Shown piece by piece: positions 31,094 through 39,260 of a stretch of DNA of 54,859 nucleotides; the stretch's first letter is position 1; the number at the start of each line of letters is the position of its first letter. The position numbers were made by a program, and so were the translations under genes. The stretch is from SZUA-217 sp034658975 (GTDB lineage: Bacteria; Actinomycetota; Acidimicrobiia; Spongiisociales; ZC4RG35): positions 1 to 54,859 of the forward strand of contig JAYEGJ010000148.1 of the NCBI GenBank assembly GCA_034658975.1. Direction: 5' to 3'. The notes below the pieces were generated by a model that did not search any database, was not told the origin of the DNA, and worked only from the letters and a program-made list of their open reading frames with translations.

Positions 31094-33376
31094 TCAGCGC
31101 GACGACTCGATGGCCTCCCAGACCTTGCCGGGGGTCAGGGGCATGTCGAGATGGCGGATGCCGAAGGGGGCCAGTGCGTCGATGACGGCGTTGACGATGG
31201 CAGGAGTGGATCCGATGGTCCCGGCCTCGCCGATGCCCTTTGCACCGAGGGGGTTCTCGGGGGTGGCGGTCTCGGTACGGTCGACTTCGAACGATGGCAG
31301 GGACCCTGCACTGGGGATGAGATAGCTGGTGAGGTTTCCGGTGAGCGGGTAGGCGTCGTCGTACTGGAACTCCTCGAAGAGCGCCTGTCCGATTCCTTGG
31401 GCGACGCCGCCGTGCACCTGGCCATCGACGACCATACGGTTGAGGATCGTTCCGGCGTCGTCACAGGCGACATGCTTGAGGATCCGGACGGCCCCGGTCT
31501 CGGTGTCGACCTCGACAATCGACAGGTGTGTCCCGAACGGGAATGTGGCCTCCTCCTGCTCCCACATCTCTTCTCCCCTCAGGCCAGGCTCCATGTCGTC
31601 GGGGAGGTTTGAGGGCTCGGAGGCGATGGCGGCGATTTCGGCGAGTGTCATCGCCGAGGAGGGGACACCCACCACCCCGATACGGCCATCGTCCAATTGG
31701 ACGACATCATCGAATGCGGCCTCGGCGTAATAGGCGAACACCGCACGCGCCTTGTGGAGGGCCCGTTCGCCGGCGCCAAAGACGGCCGACCCCGCAATCT
31801 GGAGGGATCGCGATGCCATTGTCCCCCCGCTGTGAGCGATGGCATCGGTGTCACCCTGCACGAACCTGATCCGTTCGATCGGGAGCTTCAAGACTTCAGA
31901 GACGATCTGTGAGAACGTGGTCTCATGGCTGTGGCCATGTGACACCCCCGCCGAGTAGACGGTGGCCGTGCCGTCGAGGTTGACCTCGACCGCACCCCAA
32001 TCGCCCCGACCCTCGCCGGCGGTGATCTCCACATACGATCCGATGCCCACACCGAGTTGGTGTCGATCGTTGGCCCGCCGTCGCCGATCCTGTTCCTCTC
32101 TCGCATCCCGATACCCGCCCATCCCCAGGGCGAGCTCGAGCGAAGCCTCATAGTCGCCGGAGTCGTAGCGCTCGCCGAGCACGGTTACATGGGGGAAGGC
32201 GTCTGCGGTGATGAAGTTCCGACGACGCACCTCTGCGGGATCGAGATCGAGCTCCCGGGCCAGCTGATCGATGGCGCGTTCCAACGCCATGGTCGCCTCG
32301 GGCCGACCGGCGCCGCGGTAGGCGTGCACGGGGGTGGTGTTCGTCACCACCGAACGCCACAGGAACTCGACTTTGGGGATGAGGTAGGGCCCTACCGCCA
32401 TGCGTCGGCTGAAGACCGGCAGATAGGCCCCGAATTGGGGATACGCACCTGCATCCTGGGTCACCCGGAGGGAGATCCCGGTGATCGAACCCTCTCGGGT
32501 GGCTCCCAGGCGAACCTCCGTCGTCTGCGCCCTCCCGTGGCACATCGCCAACATGTTCTCGGTCCGCCTCTCATGCCACCGCACGGAGCGACCCAGGTCG
32601 AGGGCGATCGCCCCGCAGAGAGCCTGTTCGGGATACAGAGCGATCTTCGCCCCGAAACCGCCTCCGACATCGGGCACCTTCACATGGACGAGTGAAGGGT
32701 CGAGGCCAAGAACCTTCGAGATGCCGCGCTTGTGGGCGTGGGCCGACTGGCTGCCAAACCAGAGGTCGAGCCCGCCGTCTTCCCGGGGCGAGGCCAGGGC
32801 ACCGCTGGTTTCGAGCGGGATCGCCGCAAGGCGTTGGTTGACGACGGTGGTCTCGATGACGACCTCGGCGTCGGCGAGCACGGTGTCGTCCCGGTCGCCC
32901 CGGTCGTAGAGCACGTTGGTGCCGAGCTCGGGAAACAGCAGAGGTGCCGCCGGGTCGGAGCCAGCCTCAGGTGTTGGAACGGCCGGAAGGATCTCGATGT
33001 CCGCCCACACGAGATCCGCGGCGTCGACGGCGGCTCTTTCGGTCTCGGCGACTACCACCGCCACGATGTCGCCGGCGAATCGCACATGGTCCGATGCAAT
33101 GCTGGGCCGGCGGGTGGGCTGGTCGAGTCCGGGGGCACCGATCGGCATGGGTGTCATGTCCAGGTCGCCTGCCAGGTAGACCCTCACCACGCCTGGTGCA
33201 GAGCGGGCGGCCTCGACGTCGACGTCCACCAATTCGCCATGGGGAACCGTTGAGCGGACCGGCACCATCCACAGCGCATCGTCTACCTGGATGTCTCGCA
33301 GGTACCTGCCGGCACCTGTGATCAGGCGCGGGTCCTCGACGCGCTTCACTGCCGCTCCGAGAATCGACTTCCCCAT
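31094..33376 (-). CDS. Xanthine/CO-dehydrogenase-family molybdopterin-binding large subunit
   Basis: The ATG at 33376 gives 760 residues. An N-terminal a/b hammerhead domain (KRVEDPRLITGAGRYLRDI) is followed by the molybdopterin domain, with DVGGGFGAKIALYPEQ, HAYRGAGRPEATMALERAID and, near the end, GAKGIGEAGTIGSTP carrying the active-site glutamate. The AYRGAGR active-site loop matches form II CoxL-like enzymes rather than the AYRCSFR of true CO dehydrogenases, so the substrate is probably an aldehyde or N-heterocycle. The usual FAD and iron-sulfur subunit genes are not adjacent, so the partners must be encoded elsewhere. Confidence 0.88.
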   Translation of the reverse strand: MGKSILGAAVKRVEDPRLITGAGRYLRDIQVDDALWMVPVRSTVPHGELVDVDVEAARSAPGVVRVYLAGDLDMTPMPIGAPGLDQPTRRPSIASDHVRFAGDIVAVVVAETERAAVDAADLVWADIEILPAVPTPEAGSDPAAPLLFPELGTNVLYDRGDRDDTVLADAEVVIETTVVNQRLAAIPLETSGALASPREDGGLDLWFGSQSAHAHKRGISKVLGLDPSLVHVKVPDVGGGFGAKIALYPEQALCGAIALDLGRSVRWHERRTENMLAMCHGRAQTTEVRLGATREGSITGISLRVTQDAGAYPQFGAYLPVFSRRMAVGPYLIPKVEFLWRSVVTNTTPVHAYRGAGRPEATMALERAIDQLARELDLDPAEVRRRNFITADAFPHVTVLGERYDSGDYEASLELALGMGGYRDAREEQDRRRRANDRHQLGVGIGSYVEITAGEGRGDWGAVEVNLDGTATVYSAGVSHGHSHETTFSQIVSEVLKLPIERIRFVQGDTDAIAHSGGTMASRSLQIAGSAVFGAGERALHKARAVFAYYAEAAFDDVVQLDDGRIGVVGVPSSAMTLAEIAAIASEPSNLPDDMEPGLRGEEMWEQEEATFPFGTHLSIVEVDTETGAVRILKHVACDDAGTILNRMVVDGQVHGGVAQGIGQALFEEFQYDDAYPLTGNLTSYLIPSAGSLPSFEVDRTETATPENPLGAKGIGEAGTIGSTPAIVNAVIDALAPFGIRHLDMPLTPGKVWEAIESSR

Positions 33377-33429
33377 CCCGTCGAGGCTAACCGCTGACCA
33401 CTTGGCGAGAGCCGCACTAGGTTCCCATC

Positions 33430-34542
33430 GTGGTTTCCGATCTCGCCCGGTCGATTCATGATGAGTTGCCGGTGGTCGATGGCCACAATGACCTGCCGTG
33501 GAAGCTCCGAACCACGGCGGGAGGTGACCTCGACCGTGCCGATCCCGGCCACCATCTGGATGGATTCCACACCGACGTCCCTCGTCTGCTCGATGGGGGA
33601 GTAGGAGCTCAGTTTTGGTCGGTTTACGTCCCAGCCGGGATCGGCGAGCCATTCGCGACCACACTCGCCCAGATCGACCTCGTGGAGAGAATGGTCGGGC
33701 GTGACGAAAGACTCGAACTGGCCCGGACCGGCTCCGACGCCCGGGCCATTCGCGAGCAGGGTCGGATCGGTTCGCTCATGGGAGCCGAAGGAGGTCATTC
33801 CATCGAGAACTCGATCGACAACCTCCGCACACTCGCCGAACGTGGCGTCCGATACATGACGTTGACCCACTCCGACACCCTCGACTGGGCCGACTCGGCA
33901 ACCGACGAAGCCACCCACGGAGGTCTTACCTCGTTCGGGCGAGATGTAGTCAGGGAGATGAACCGCCTCGGGATGCTCGTCGACGTATCCCATGTGTCTG
34001 TCGACACCATGCGCGACGCTCTTGACGCGAGCGCGGATCCGGTAATTGCCTCACACTCGAACGCTTACGCCCTTGCGCCTCATCCTCGCAACATCCCGGA
34101 CGATGTCCTGGCTGAGATAGGGGATCGGGGCGGTGTTGTCATGGCAGTGTTCTACCCGGGTTTCGTCGTGGCTGAAACCGCACGACGGGTGATGGAGATG
34201 TTCGCCGACATGCGTGTGATCAGGGAACGATTCGACGGTGACGAGGCGGCAATCTCGACAGAGATGGAACGCCGTGAGGTCGCAATGAACCTCGAGAGGG
34301 GAGGTGTCGTCGACGTTGTAGACCACATCGAGCACATCGCCGAGGTGGCAGGAATAGCCGCTGTCGGGCTCGGTTCCGACTTCGACGGTATGACCACGAC
34401 TCCCGTCGGGCTCGAAGACGTCTCCTGCTATCCCGCCATCACCGACGAACTCCTGCTCCGCGGCTGGCCTGAGGAGGACATCCGCAAGGTCCTCGGCGAA
34501 AACTCGCTAAGGGTCCTCGATGCGGGGCTCGTCGAGAGGTGA
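33430..34542 (+). CDS. Membrane dipeptidase (peptidase family M19)
   Basis: The 370-residue product has the M19 metal-binding motifs: VVDGHNDLPWKLR near residue 15 (H-x-D), GAEGGHSIENSIDNLRTLAE with the bridging glutamate, LVDVSHVSVDTM and PVIASHSNAYALAPHPRN (two histidines), and VGLGSDFDGM. Such binuclear zinc enzymes hydrolyse dipeptides and some beta-lactam or acylated amino acids. The GTG start at 33430 is 53 bases from the divergent molybdopterin gene, with which it shares a control region. No signal peptide is seen, so a cytoplasmic site is likely. Confidence 0.88.
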   Translation: MVSDLARSIHDELPVVDGHNDLPWKLRTTAGGDLDRADPGHHLDGFHTDVPRLLDGGVGAQFWSVYVPAGIGEPFATTLAQIDLVERMVGRDERLELARTGSDARAIREQGRIGSLMGAEGGHSIENSIDNLRTLAERGVRYMTLTHSDTLDWADSATDEATHGGLTSFGRDVVREMNRLGMLVDVSHVSVDTMRDALDASADPVIASHSNAYALAPHPRNIPDDVLAEIGDRGGVVMAVFYPGFVVAETARRVMEMFADMRVIRERFDGDEAAISTEMERREVAMNLERGGVVDVVDHIEHIAEVAGIAAVGLGSDFDGMTTTPVGLEDVSCYPAITDELLLRGWPEEDIRKVLGENSLRVLDAGLVER

Positions 34543-34583
34543 TCGGCCAGCGCAGACCCTTCCTGTTGCCGGGCCGATCACTC
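34541..34583 (+). terminator. Hairpin after the dipeptidase
   Basis: GTGATCGGCC (34541-34550) and GGCCGATCAC (34574-34583) form a perfect ten-base stem around a 23-base loop, overlapping the stop codon. Confidence 0.5.
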
Positions 34584-34937
34584 ACCCCCGGCCAGTCGCA
34601 CCTCGAGGCGTCGAATGCTGCCGGGTGATCTGGCGGCGGCTGCGTATCTCCGAACTCCTCTGAGAGGTTCGCCCTTTGGAGAGCCGACGCTTCCGTCGCC
34701 GCCTTCGCTCTCGCTCCGAGAGCGGCTCGCTTTCCACTGTCGCCACCACCTTTCGGTCGGCTAATCCCTGTTCTCTAACACTTACCGGGCGGGGAGAGGC
34801 GTGTTAGAGGCGAAAGTCGGTAACTCGAAACCACGGAGAAGGGGAAGTCACACTGCCCCCAATCCCTTCCTAATGCTGTGCGTTCGGTATACCGAACTTG
34901 CGCCGCGTAGAGCGGCAGCGCCACAAGTGGCTCGTCA
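34584..34937. other. Non-coding stretch with a hairpin and a perfect palindrome
   Basis: No gene is visible. CGCTCTCG-CTC-CGAGAGCG (34706-34724) is a perfect eight-base hairpin. GTTCGGTATACCGAAC (34882-34897) is a perfect 16-base palindrome with no spacer, about 40 bases from the pseudogene end; its symmetry suits a dimeric regulator. Nothing else is recognised. Confidence 0.5.
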
Positions 34938-35416
34938 CTAGGGATTCTTTGCGGTGACTATCACCGACAATTCCAGGGTGTCGTGTCGCTCCGCCGGGAT
35001 GAACTCATGCACCATCTGGAGGACCTCGGGGGTGAACAAAGGGTATTGGGACGCCTGACGAAGGTTGAACGGATTCCGTTCGACGACATCGACATCCTCG
35101 AATCCGATTCTCTTCAGTTTGTGGACGAAGACACGCTCCGACAGTGCTCCAGACGCTCAAACCAGCCCAGGCAGAGGGGTGAGTGAGGATCTCGGTCGGC
35201 AACTCCTCCTCATCGTTGGTCAGGTCGGCCACGCAGAGACGTCCACCCGGTTTGAGTACTCGGCGAGCTTCTGCGAATACGCGCTCTTTCGAGCAGCCAG
35301 ATTTATCGAACCGTTGGAAATGACCACGTCGACCGAGTCGTCGAGACCTGGGACGAGTGATCCAGACGGCGCTTAATGCGGTTTGCCGCCGTGTTGGCCT
35401 GTTTCGCCCAAGATGA
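34938..35416 (-). pseudogene. SAM-dependent methyltransferase (ArsM-like) pseudogene
   Basis: Reading the minus strand across frames restores a methyltransferase C-terminal two-thirds: LDDSVDVVISNGSINL, a one-base shift, KERVFAEARRVLKPGGRLCV then ADLTNDEEELPTEI and HPSAWAG, a second one-base shift, and GALSERVFVHKLKRIGFEDV to the stop at 34938. The VVISN-x-x-INL, VLKPGGRL and WAG-x3-GAL blocks match arsenite-methyltransferase-like proteins. The N-terminal SAM-binding motif I is missing and homology ends at the palindromic motif copy G. Two frameshifts plus truncation make it non-functional. Confidence 0.72.
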
Positions 35417-35422
35417 GCGCAT

Positions 35423-35454
35423 ACCAGGACGTGTCCGACACGACCTGGTTCTTC
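35423..35454. repeat. Boundary motif copy G, part of a 27-base near-perfect palindrome
   Basis: CGACACGACCTGGTTCTTC (35436-35454) is a motif copy. Its first part forms an inverted repeat with the preceding bases: ACCAGGACGTGTC (35423-35435) against GACACGACCTGGT (35437-35449), 12 of 13 pairs around one base. It lies at the truncated 5' end of the methyltransferase pseudogene. From 35455 to 35720 I see no gene. Confidence 0.6.
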
Positions 35455-35720
35455 GGAGTCGGCCCTCCCCGGAAGCCCCCCTCTCGACGTGCTCCAGGCG
35501 GTTCGCTACGAGTAGAAGCCCTGCAGTCCTGATTGACGCAATCCGCGGCGTATGCGCATAGAGCCGACGTAGAGATAAATCAGGCAGGCTAAAGAGAGTC
35601 GTTCGTGGCTTTCTGGCCGCATGGAGAGCCGAGAAAGCCGAGCGAAGGCGAGACAGGGGCTCGGATGACTCGTGATTCCGGGTCCCGCAGGAGGAACAGT
35701 GACTCTTGGGAGGTGTACCA

Positions 35721-37247
35721 ATGAGAAAGTTCCTGATCATCATCACTGTGCTGGCACTGGTCGCGGCAGCCTGTGGCGCCGAACCGATCACATCTGAGGA
35801 TCTCCAAGCCTTGGAATCTCAGATCGAAGATCTCGAGGCCAGGCTGGACGCATCGATCGATGAGCGTGAGACGCTAGAGCAGACGCTGGAAGCTGTTGTC
35901 GTCGAACGCGATGTTCTCGCAGCCCAACCGGTTTACGAGTCTTGGTTGGGATCAGATCCGACATCCTTCACTGGGGAGGTGGCTCCCAATTCGGACGCGA
36001 TGCCGATCGGCGACGTCGTGATGTTCGCCGATGAGGATGTGCAACGTCTCGCTTTGGGAGAGCGTGACGAGCTTCCCGACAACGCCTGGATGGACTTCCT
36101 TGCCGGTCTGTGCTGGGGCACCTGCTACCGGGATGCTCATGTGATCGATCCCGACACCGATCAGATGGGATTCGGACGATGGGCCGCCGATCTGCCGTTC
36201 CACGTTCGGCACGGGTTTGTCAACCAGGACGAGACTGCCCTTGGAGACGACTTCGACGTGGAGGTCTACATCACCAGGCGAATCGGGCCGGAACTCCCTG
36301 GTGATGAATACCAAATCAACGTGACGCATCAGTTCTTTTCCGACTACGTGTTGAGGGGAGAAACCGACAAGTGTGGGCCGGGCTACTGGGATCAAACGGA
36401 GACGGAGACCTGTGAGTGGTTTGTCCACGACTTCCCGGAAGGCATACCACCAGGCCGATATGACATCTGGGCGAAATGGTATGCGCCATGCTCCGGATGG
36501 CTCGCTCTTGGGCTCGTAGATAGCTGCGAGAACCCCGATGAGGTCACAAGCCTGTTTGCCGGGTCGGTGAACATGCCTTTCTACGGGGAGGGATTCACCG
36601 AGGGAGAGCGGCTGCCCTTCGATCCCTACCTCCACCCCGAGCCGATTACGAGGGGCGGACCGATGGCCACGCCGGGGGTGCAGAGCTTCATCCCTTCCTG
36701 TGACCCGTCGTATCTGACGACCGGTGCAGAGGTACCGCAGGCCGATGGTGCCGAGCCCATCGCGGTGGTGGACGTGACGCTGCGGGGCGGCGCCTTCTTC
36801 GAGCCGGGGATCTACGGCCGTGACATCAGATCCGGCTGTGGATTCGAAGTGGCGGCGGAGACCATCTCCGATGGGAGGTTCTTCCCTCGGGACCAGCAGT
36901 GGGATGAGGGACCGATCTGGTGGGACTCTTCCGACGGCGTGGATCGCTGGATCGAGATCACCCTGGGCGGGACGTATCTGATCGACTCGGTGGCGGTGCA
37001 GACCGACAACAATGACGCGTATCTGTTGTCGTACCGCGATCACGACACCGGAGAATGGGAGACGATGTGGAGCATCCCGATGGGTTGTTGTTTCGGCATG
37101 CAGACCCATCCCAACCCCGACGAGGCCGGCGCGCGCATGGCGCTCTACATTCCGATCACGACTGACATGCTCCGTTTCGAAGCGGTGTTCGGCGACGACA
37201 TGTACTCGGTATCCGAGGTTCAGGTGTTCGGCGAGCCCGACGCATAA
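35721..37247 (+). CDS. Lipoprotein with coiled-coil neck and C-terminal discoidin-like domain
   Basis: The ATG at 35721 follows GGGAGG and gives 508 residues. A signal peptide ends in the lipobox LVAAAC with the cysteine at residue 18. Residues 24-60 form a leucine- and glutamate-rich coiled coil (DLQALESQIEDLEARLDASI). The central 300 residues are beta-rich with paired cysteines. The last 110 residues (RWIEITLGGTYLIDSVAVQT, ending VSEVQVFG) look like an F5/8 type C carbohydrate-binding fold. It is probably displayed outside the membrane. No neighbour indicates its role. Confidence 0.72.
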   Translation: MRKFLIIITVLALVAAACGAEPITSEDLQALESQIEDLEARLDASIDERETLEQTLEAVVVERDVLAAQPVYESWLGSDPTSFTGEVAPNSDAMPIGDVVMFADEDVQRLALGERDELPDNAWMDFLAGLCWGTCYRDAHVIDPDTDQMGFGRWAADLPFHVRHGFVNQDETALGDDFDVEVYITRRIGPELPGDEYQINVTHQFFSDYVLRGETDKCGPGYWDQTETETCEWFVHDFPEGIPPGRYDIWAKWYAPCSGWLALGLVDSCENPDEVTSLFAGSVNMPFYGEGFTEGERLPFDPYLHPEPITRGGPMATPGVQSFIPSCDPSYLTTGAEVPQADGAEPIAVVDVTLRGGAFFEPGIYGRDIRSGCGFEVAAETISDGRFFPRDQQWDEGPIWWDSSDGVDRWIEITLGGTYLIDSVAVQTDNNDAYLLSYRDHDTGEWETMWSIPMGCCFGMQTHPNPDEAGARMALYIPITTDMLRFEAVFGDDMYSVSEVQVFGEPDA

Positions 37248-37309
37248 CGAATTGTTGGCTGGCGGAGCAGCGAGTCACACTTGGTGACTGCCGTCGTTCT
37301 GCATGCCGT

Positions 37310-38683
37310 TCAAGTAGCGCTCGCCGAGGCTGCCGTTTCTTCTTCCTCTTCTTTGCGGGTCGTTTCGCCGCCGCGGCCCTGCCAGAGGCGCCAACCAAAG
37401 AAGACAATTACTGGCACCCAGACGAACGGGATCAGTGCCCCCGCAATCAGGACCAGCAACTGGCCGAGTGACACCAGGAGATTCCAACTGGCATCGAGCC
37501 CTTCGCTGAACGTGGGGATGCCACCCGGGTCGTCCGCTCCGATGAACATGCCGATGGTGGTGGACGCCGGCCTCCCGGGGACGTCCTGACCATCCTCATC
37601 GACGGGCTGGGCGGTGACAGTGGTGCGGGTGTGCAGGTCACGGCTGGGGGTCACCTCGTAGGCGAGAAGGATCGACTCACCCGGCTCGATCGGCTTCGTC
37701 GGATCTCCGAACACCACGATCATGTCGGCGAGATCGATGTCGAGAACCGGGTCGCGAACCTCGAAGTTCGACAGCCAGGTGTCACCAACGTTGACGATCT
37801 CGAGGCACATAGTCGCCTCGGTGTCCTGCTCGACGACGATGTCGCTGCTTCCTGGACAGGACAGACCACCGTCGTGGGCAGGGTATGCGCTGACGTCGAC
37901 TCCCATCTCTGGCCGGCTCGCCGCCTCGGTCAACGTGAGCACGATCGTCGCCAGGGTCACCTGATCCTGGAGGGTGCGCAGGCTTCCCCGCAACGACTCG
38001 AGGTCGGTCTCGCGGGTCAGCAGCTCGCTCTCGAGCGCGACGACTTCTTTGATGTCCGTCGCTTCGGATAGGAGGGCACGTAGGCGCTCCACACTGGCGA
38101 CAGCCGTCGCGATCCGGCTCTCCAGGTTCACGATGCGCTCGGTTACGTCATCGGCGGAGACGTTTTGGCTGCGGACGTCGCCGATGTCGCCGAGGCGGTC
38201 CAGTGCCTCCGAAAAGTCTTCCGGCTGCACCTTGAAGATGAGGGTGCTCCTCGGCTCCGGGGACCCGGTGGTCCGTTGACCGAAGAGGAACCCGCCGAGG
38301 CTCTGGATCTCTCGAGTTGCCTGGTCACCTGCGCTCGCCACGTCGTTGACGGCGACGGTGAGGTCGGCAGTGAAGATGATGTCCCGTCCCAGATCTGCCG
38401 GCTGGAATGCCACGGGACTGACTCCGCCGCTGCCCAGGTCATCAGAATCGTCAGCCGCCGGTTCCTCGGTCTCATCTGGTGCCGAGTTCTCATCCTCGAC
38501 CGCCCCTGAGGCAGCGAATGTGGCAGCGGTGGTCGCGCTGTCCCCACCGCTGTCAAGACCCGCACTGACCTCCCTGAACGTCTCGGCGCTGTCGTCTGCG
38601 CTGCAAGAAGCCGCCACCAGGGCCAGTAGGACAACTGACACGGCCCATCTCATCCAAGTGCGATTCCTGTGGCTTCGACTCAT
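37310..38683 (-). CDS. DUF4349-family lipoprotein with C-terminal membrane span
   Basis: From the ATG at 38683, with GGAGAG upstream, the product has 457 residues. The lipobox is LVAASC. The DUF4349 domain includes DIIFTADLTVAVNDVASAGD, then REIQSLGGFLFGQRTTGSPE, and a coiled coil (VVALESELLTRETDLESLRG). After it comes a domain with paired cysteines that is not part of DUF4349 (GGLSCPGSSDIVVEQDTEATMC split by the loop). A membrane span (LVLIAGALIPFVWVPVIVFF) and a charged tail of glutamates end the protein. The family is envelope-associated and of unknown function. Confidence 0.82.
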   Translation of the reverse strand: MSRSHRNRTWMRWAVSVVLLALVAASCSADDSAETFREVSAGLDSGGDSATTAATFAASGAVEDENSAPDETEEPAADDSDDLGSGGVSPVAFQPADLGRDIIFTADLTVAVNDVASAGDQATREIQSLGGFLFGQRTTGSPEPRSTLIFKVQPEDFSEALDRLGDIGDVRSQNVSADDVTERIVNLESRIATAVASVERLRALLSEATDIKEVVALESELLTRETDLESLRGSLRTLQDQVTLATIVLTLTEAASRPEMGVDVSAYPAHDGGLSCPGSSDIVVEQDTEATMCLEIVNVGDTWLSNFEVRDPVLDIDLADMIVVFGDPTKPIEPGESILLAYEVTPSRDLHTRTTVTAQPVDEDGQDVPGRPASTTIGMFIGADDPGGIPTFSEGLDASWNLLVSLGQLLVLIAGALIPFVWVPVIVFFGWRLWQGRGGETTRKEEEEETAASASAT

Positions 38684-38790
38684 GGTCTCTCCTCGGTGGA
38701 CGCTTGCAGGTTTTGACGATGGACCCCATGCAGACGGTTCCCGGCTTCGTCGGCCCGTCTTCACGGCAATGCCTTGTACCGTTGCAAGTG

Positions 38791-39216
38791 ATGCGCTTCT
38801 TCACCGTGTTCGCCCTCATCGCCCTTGCCGAGATGGCGACGTTCTTCTGGGTCGAGTCGAGGATCGGCCTGGGCTGGGCGCTCGGCCTCGCCCTCATGAC
38901 CGCGTTGGTCGGTTCGGTTCTGGTGCGACGAGCCGGCGTCTCTGTGCTCGGTCGCATTCAGGCGAGGCTGGGACAGGGCCAACTGCCGGGCCGGGAGTTG
39001 AGCGATGGTGCTGCCGTCCTCGTATCCGGCGCCTTCCTGATCTCACCCGGGTTCATCACCGACGTCCTGGGGTTCCTTCTCCTGGTTCCAGCCATCCGGG
39101 GTTTGGTCTACCGCATCATCTCGAAGCGGTTCTCGACCCGCTTCACCGTTGTCGATGCCAGTGGGCAGACAACAGGCGAGAGGGAAGACGTGATCGACGT
39201 CGACGGCTGGGAGTAG
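38791..39216 (+). CDS. fxsA: FxsA-family membrane protein
   Basis: From the ATG at 38791 the product has 141 residues and the FxsA pattern: an N-terminal span with ALIALAEMATFFWVESRIGL, a second span (WALGLALMTALVGSVLVRRA), the conserved GRELSDGAAVLVSGAFLISP then GFITDVLGFLLLVPAIR, and a short cytoplasmic tail. In E. coli the protein affects phage T7 exclusion by F plasmids when overproduced; its normal role is unknown. An upstream extension to 38704 adds sequence without family support. Confidence 0.85.
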   Translation: MRFFTVFALIALAEMATFFWVESRIGLGWALGLALMTALVGSVLVRRAGVSVLGRIQARLGQGQLPGRELSDGAAVLVSGAFLISPGFITDVLGFLLLVPAIRGLVYRIISKRFSTRFTVVDASGQTTGEREDVIDVDGWE

Positions 39217-39260
39217 GGAAGGGGTGTCCCCAGGGAACAGGAAGGTCCTAGCCTCTCCGA

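Noticed and set aside
842..35454. The motif copies as attC sites of an integron cassette array
   Set aside because: Only copy C is followed by a GTTRRRY-like core site, the stems differ between copies, and no integron integrase is in the window. The cassette idea is kept, the integron identity is not.
35303..35791. A 162-codon minus-strand frame over the methyltransferase pseudogene end
   Set aside because: Only part of it resembles a protein, in the decayed methyltransferase; the rest is antisense of the following lipoprotein start and non-coding DNA.
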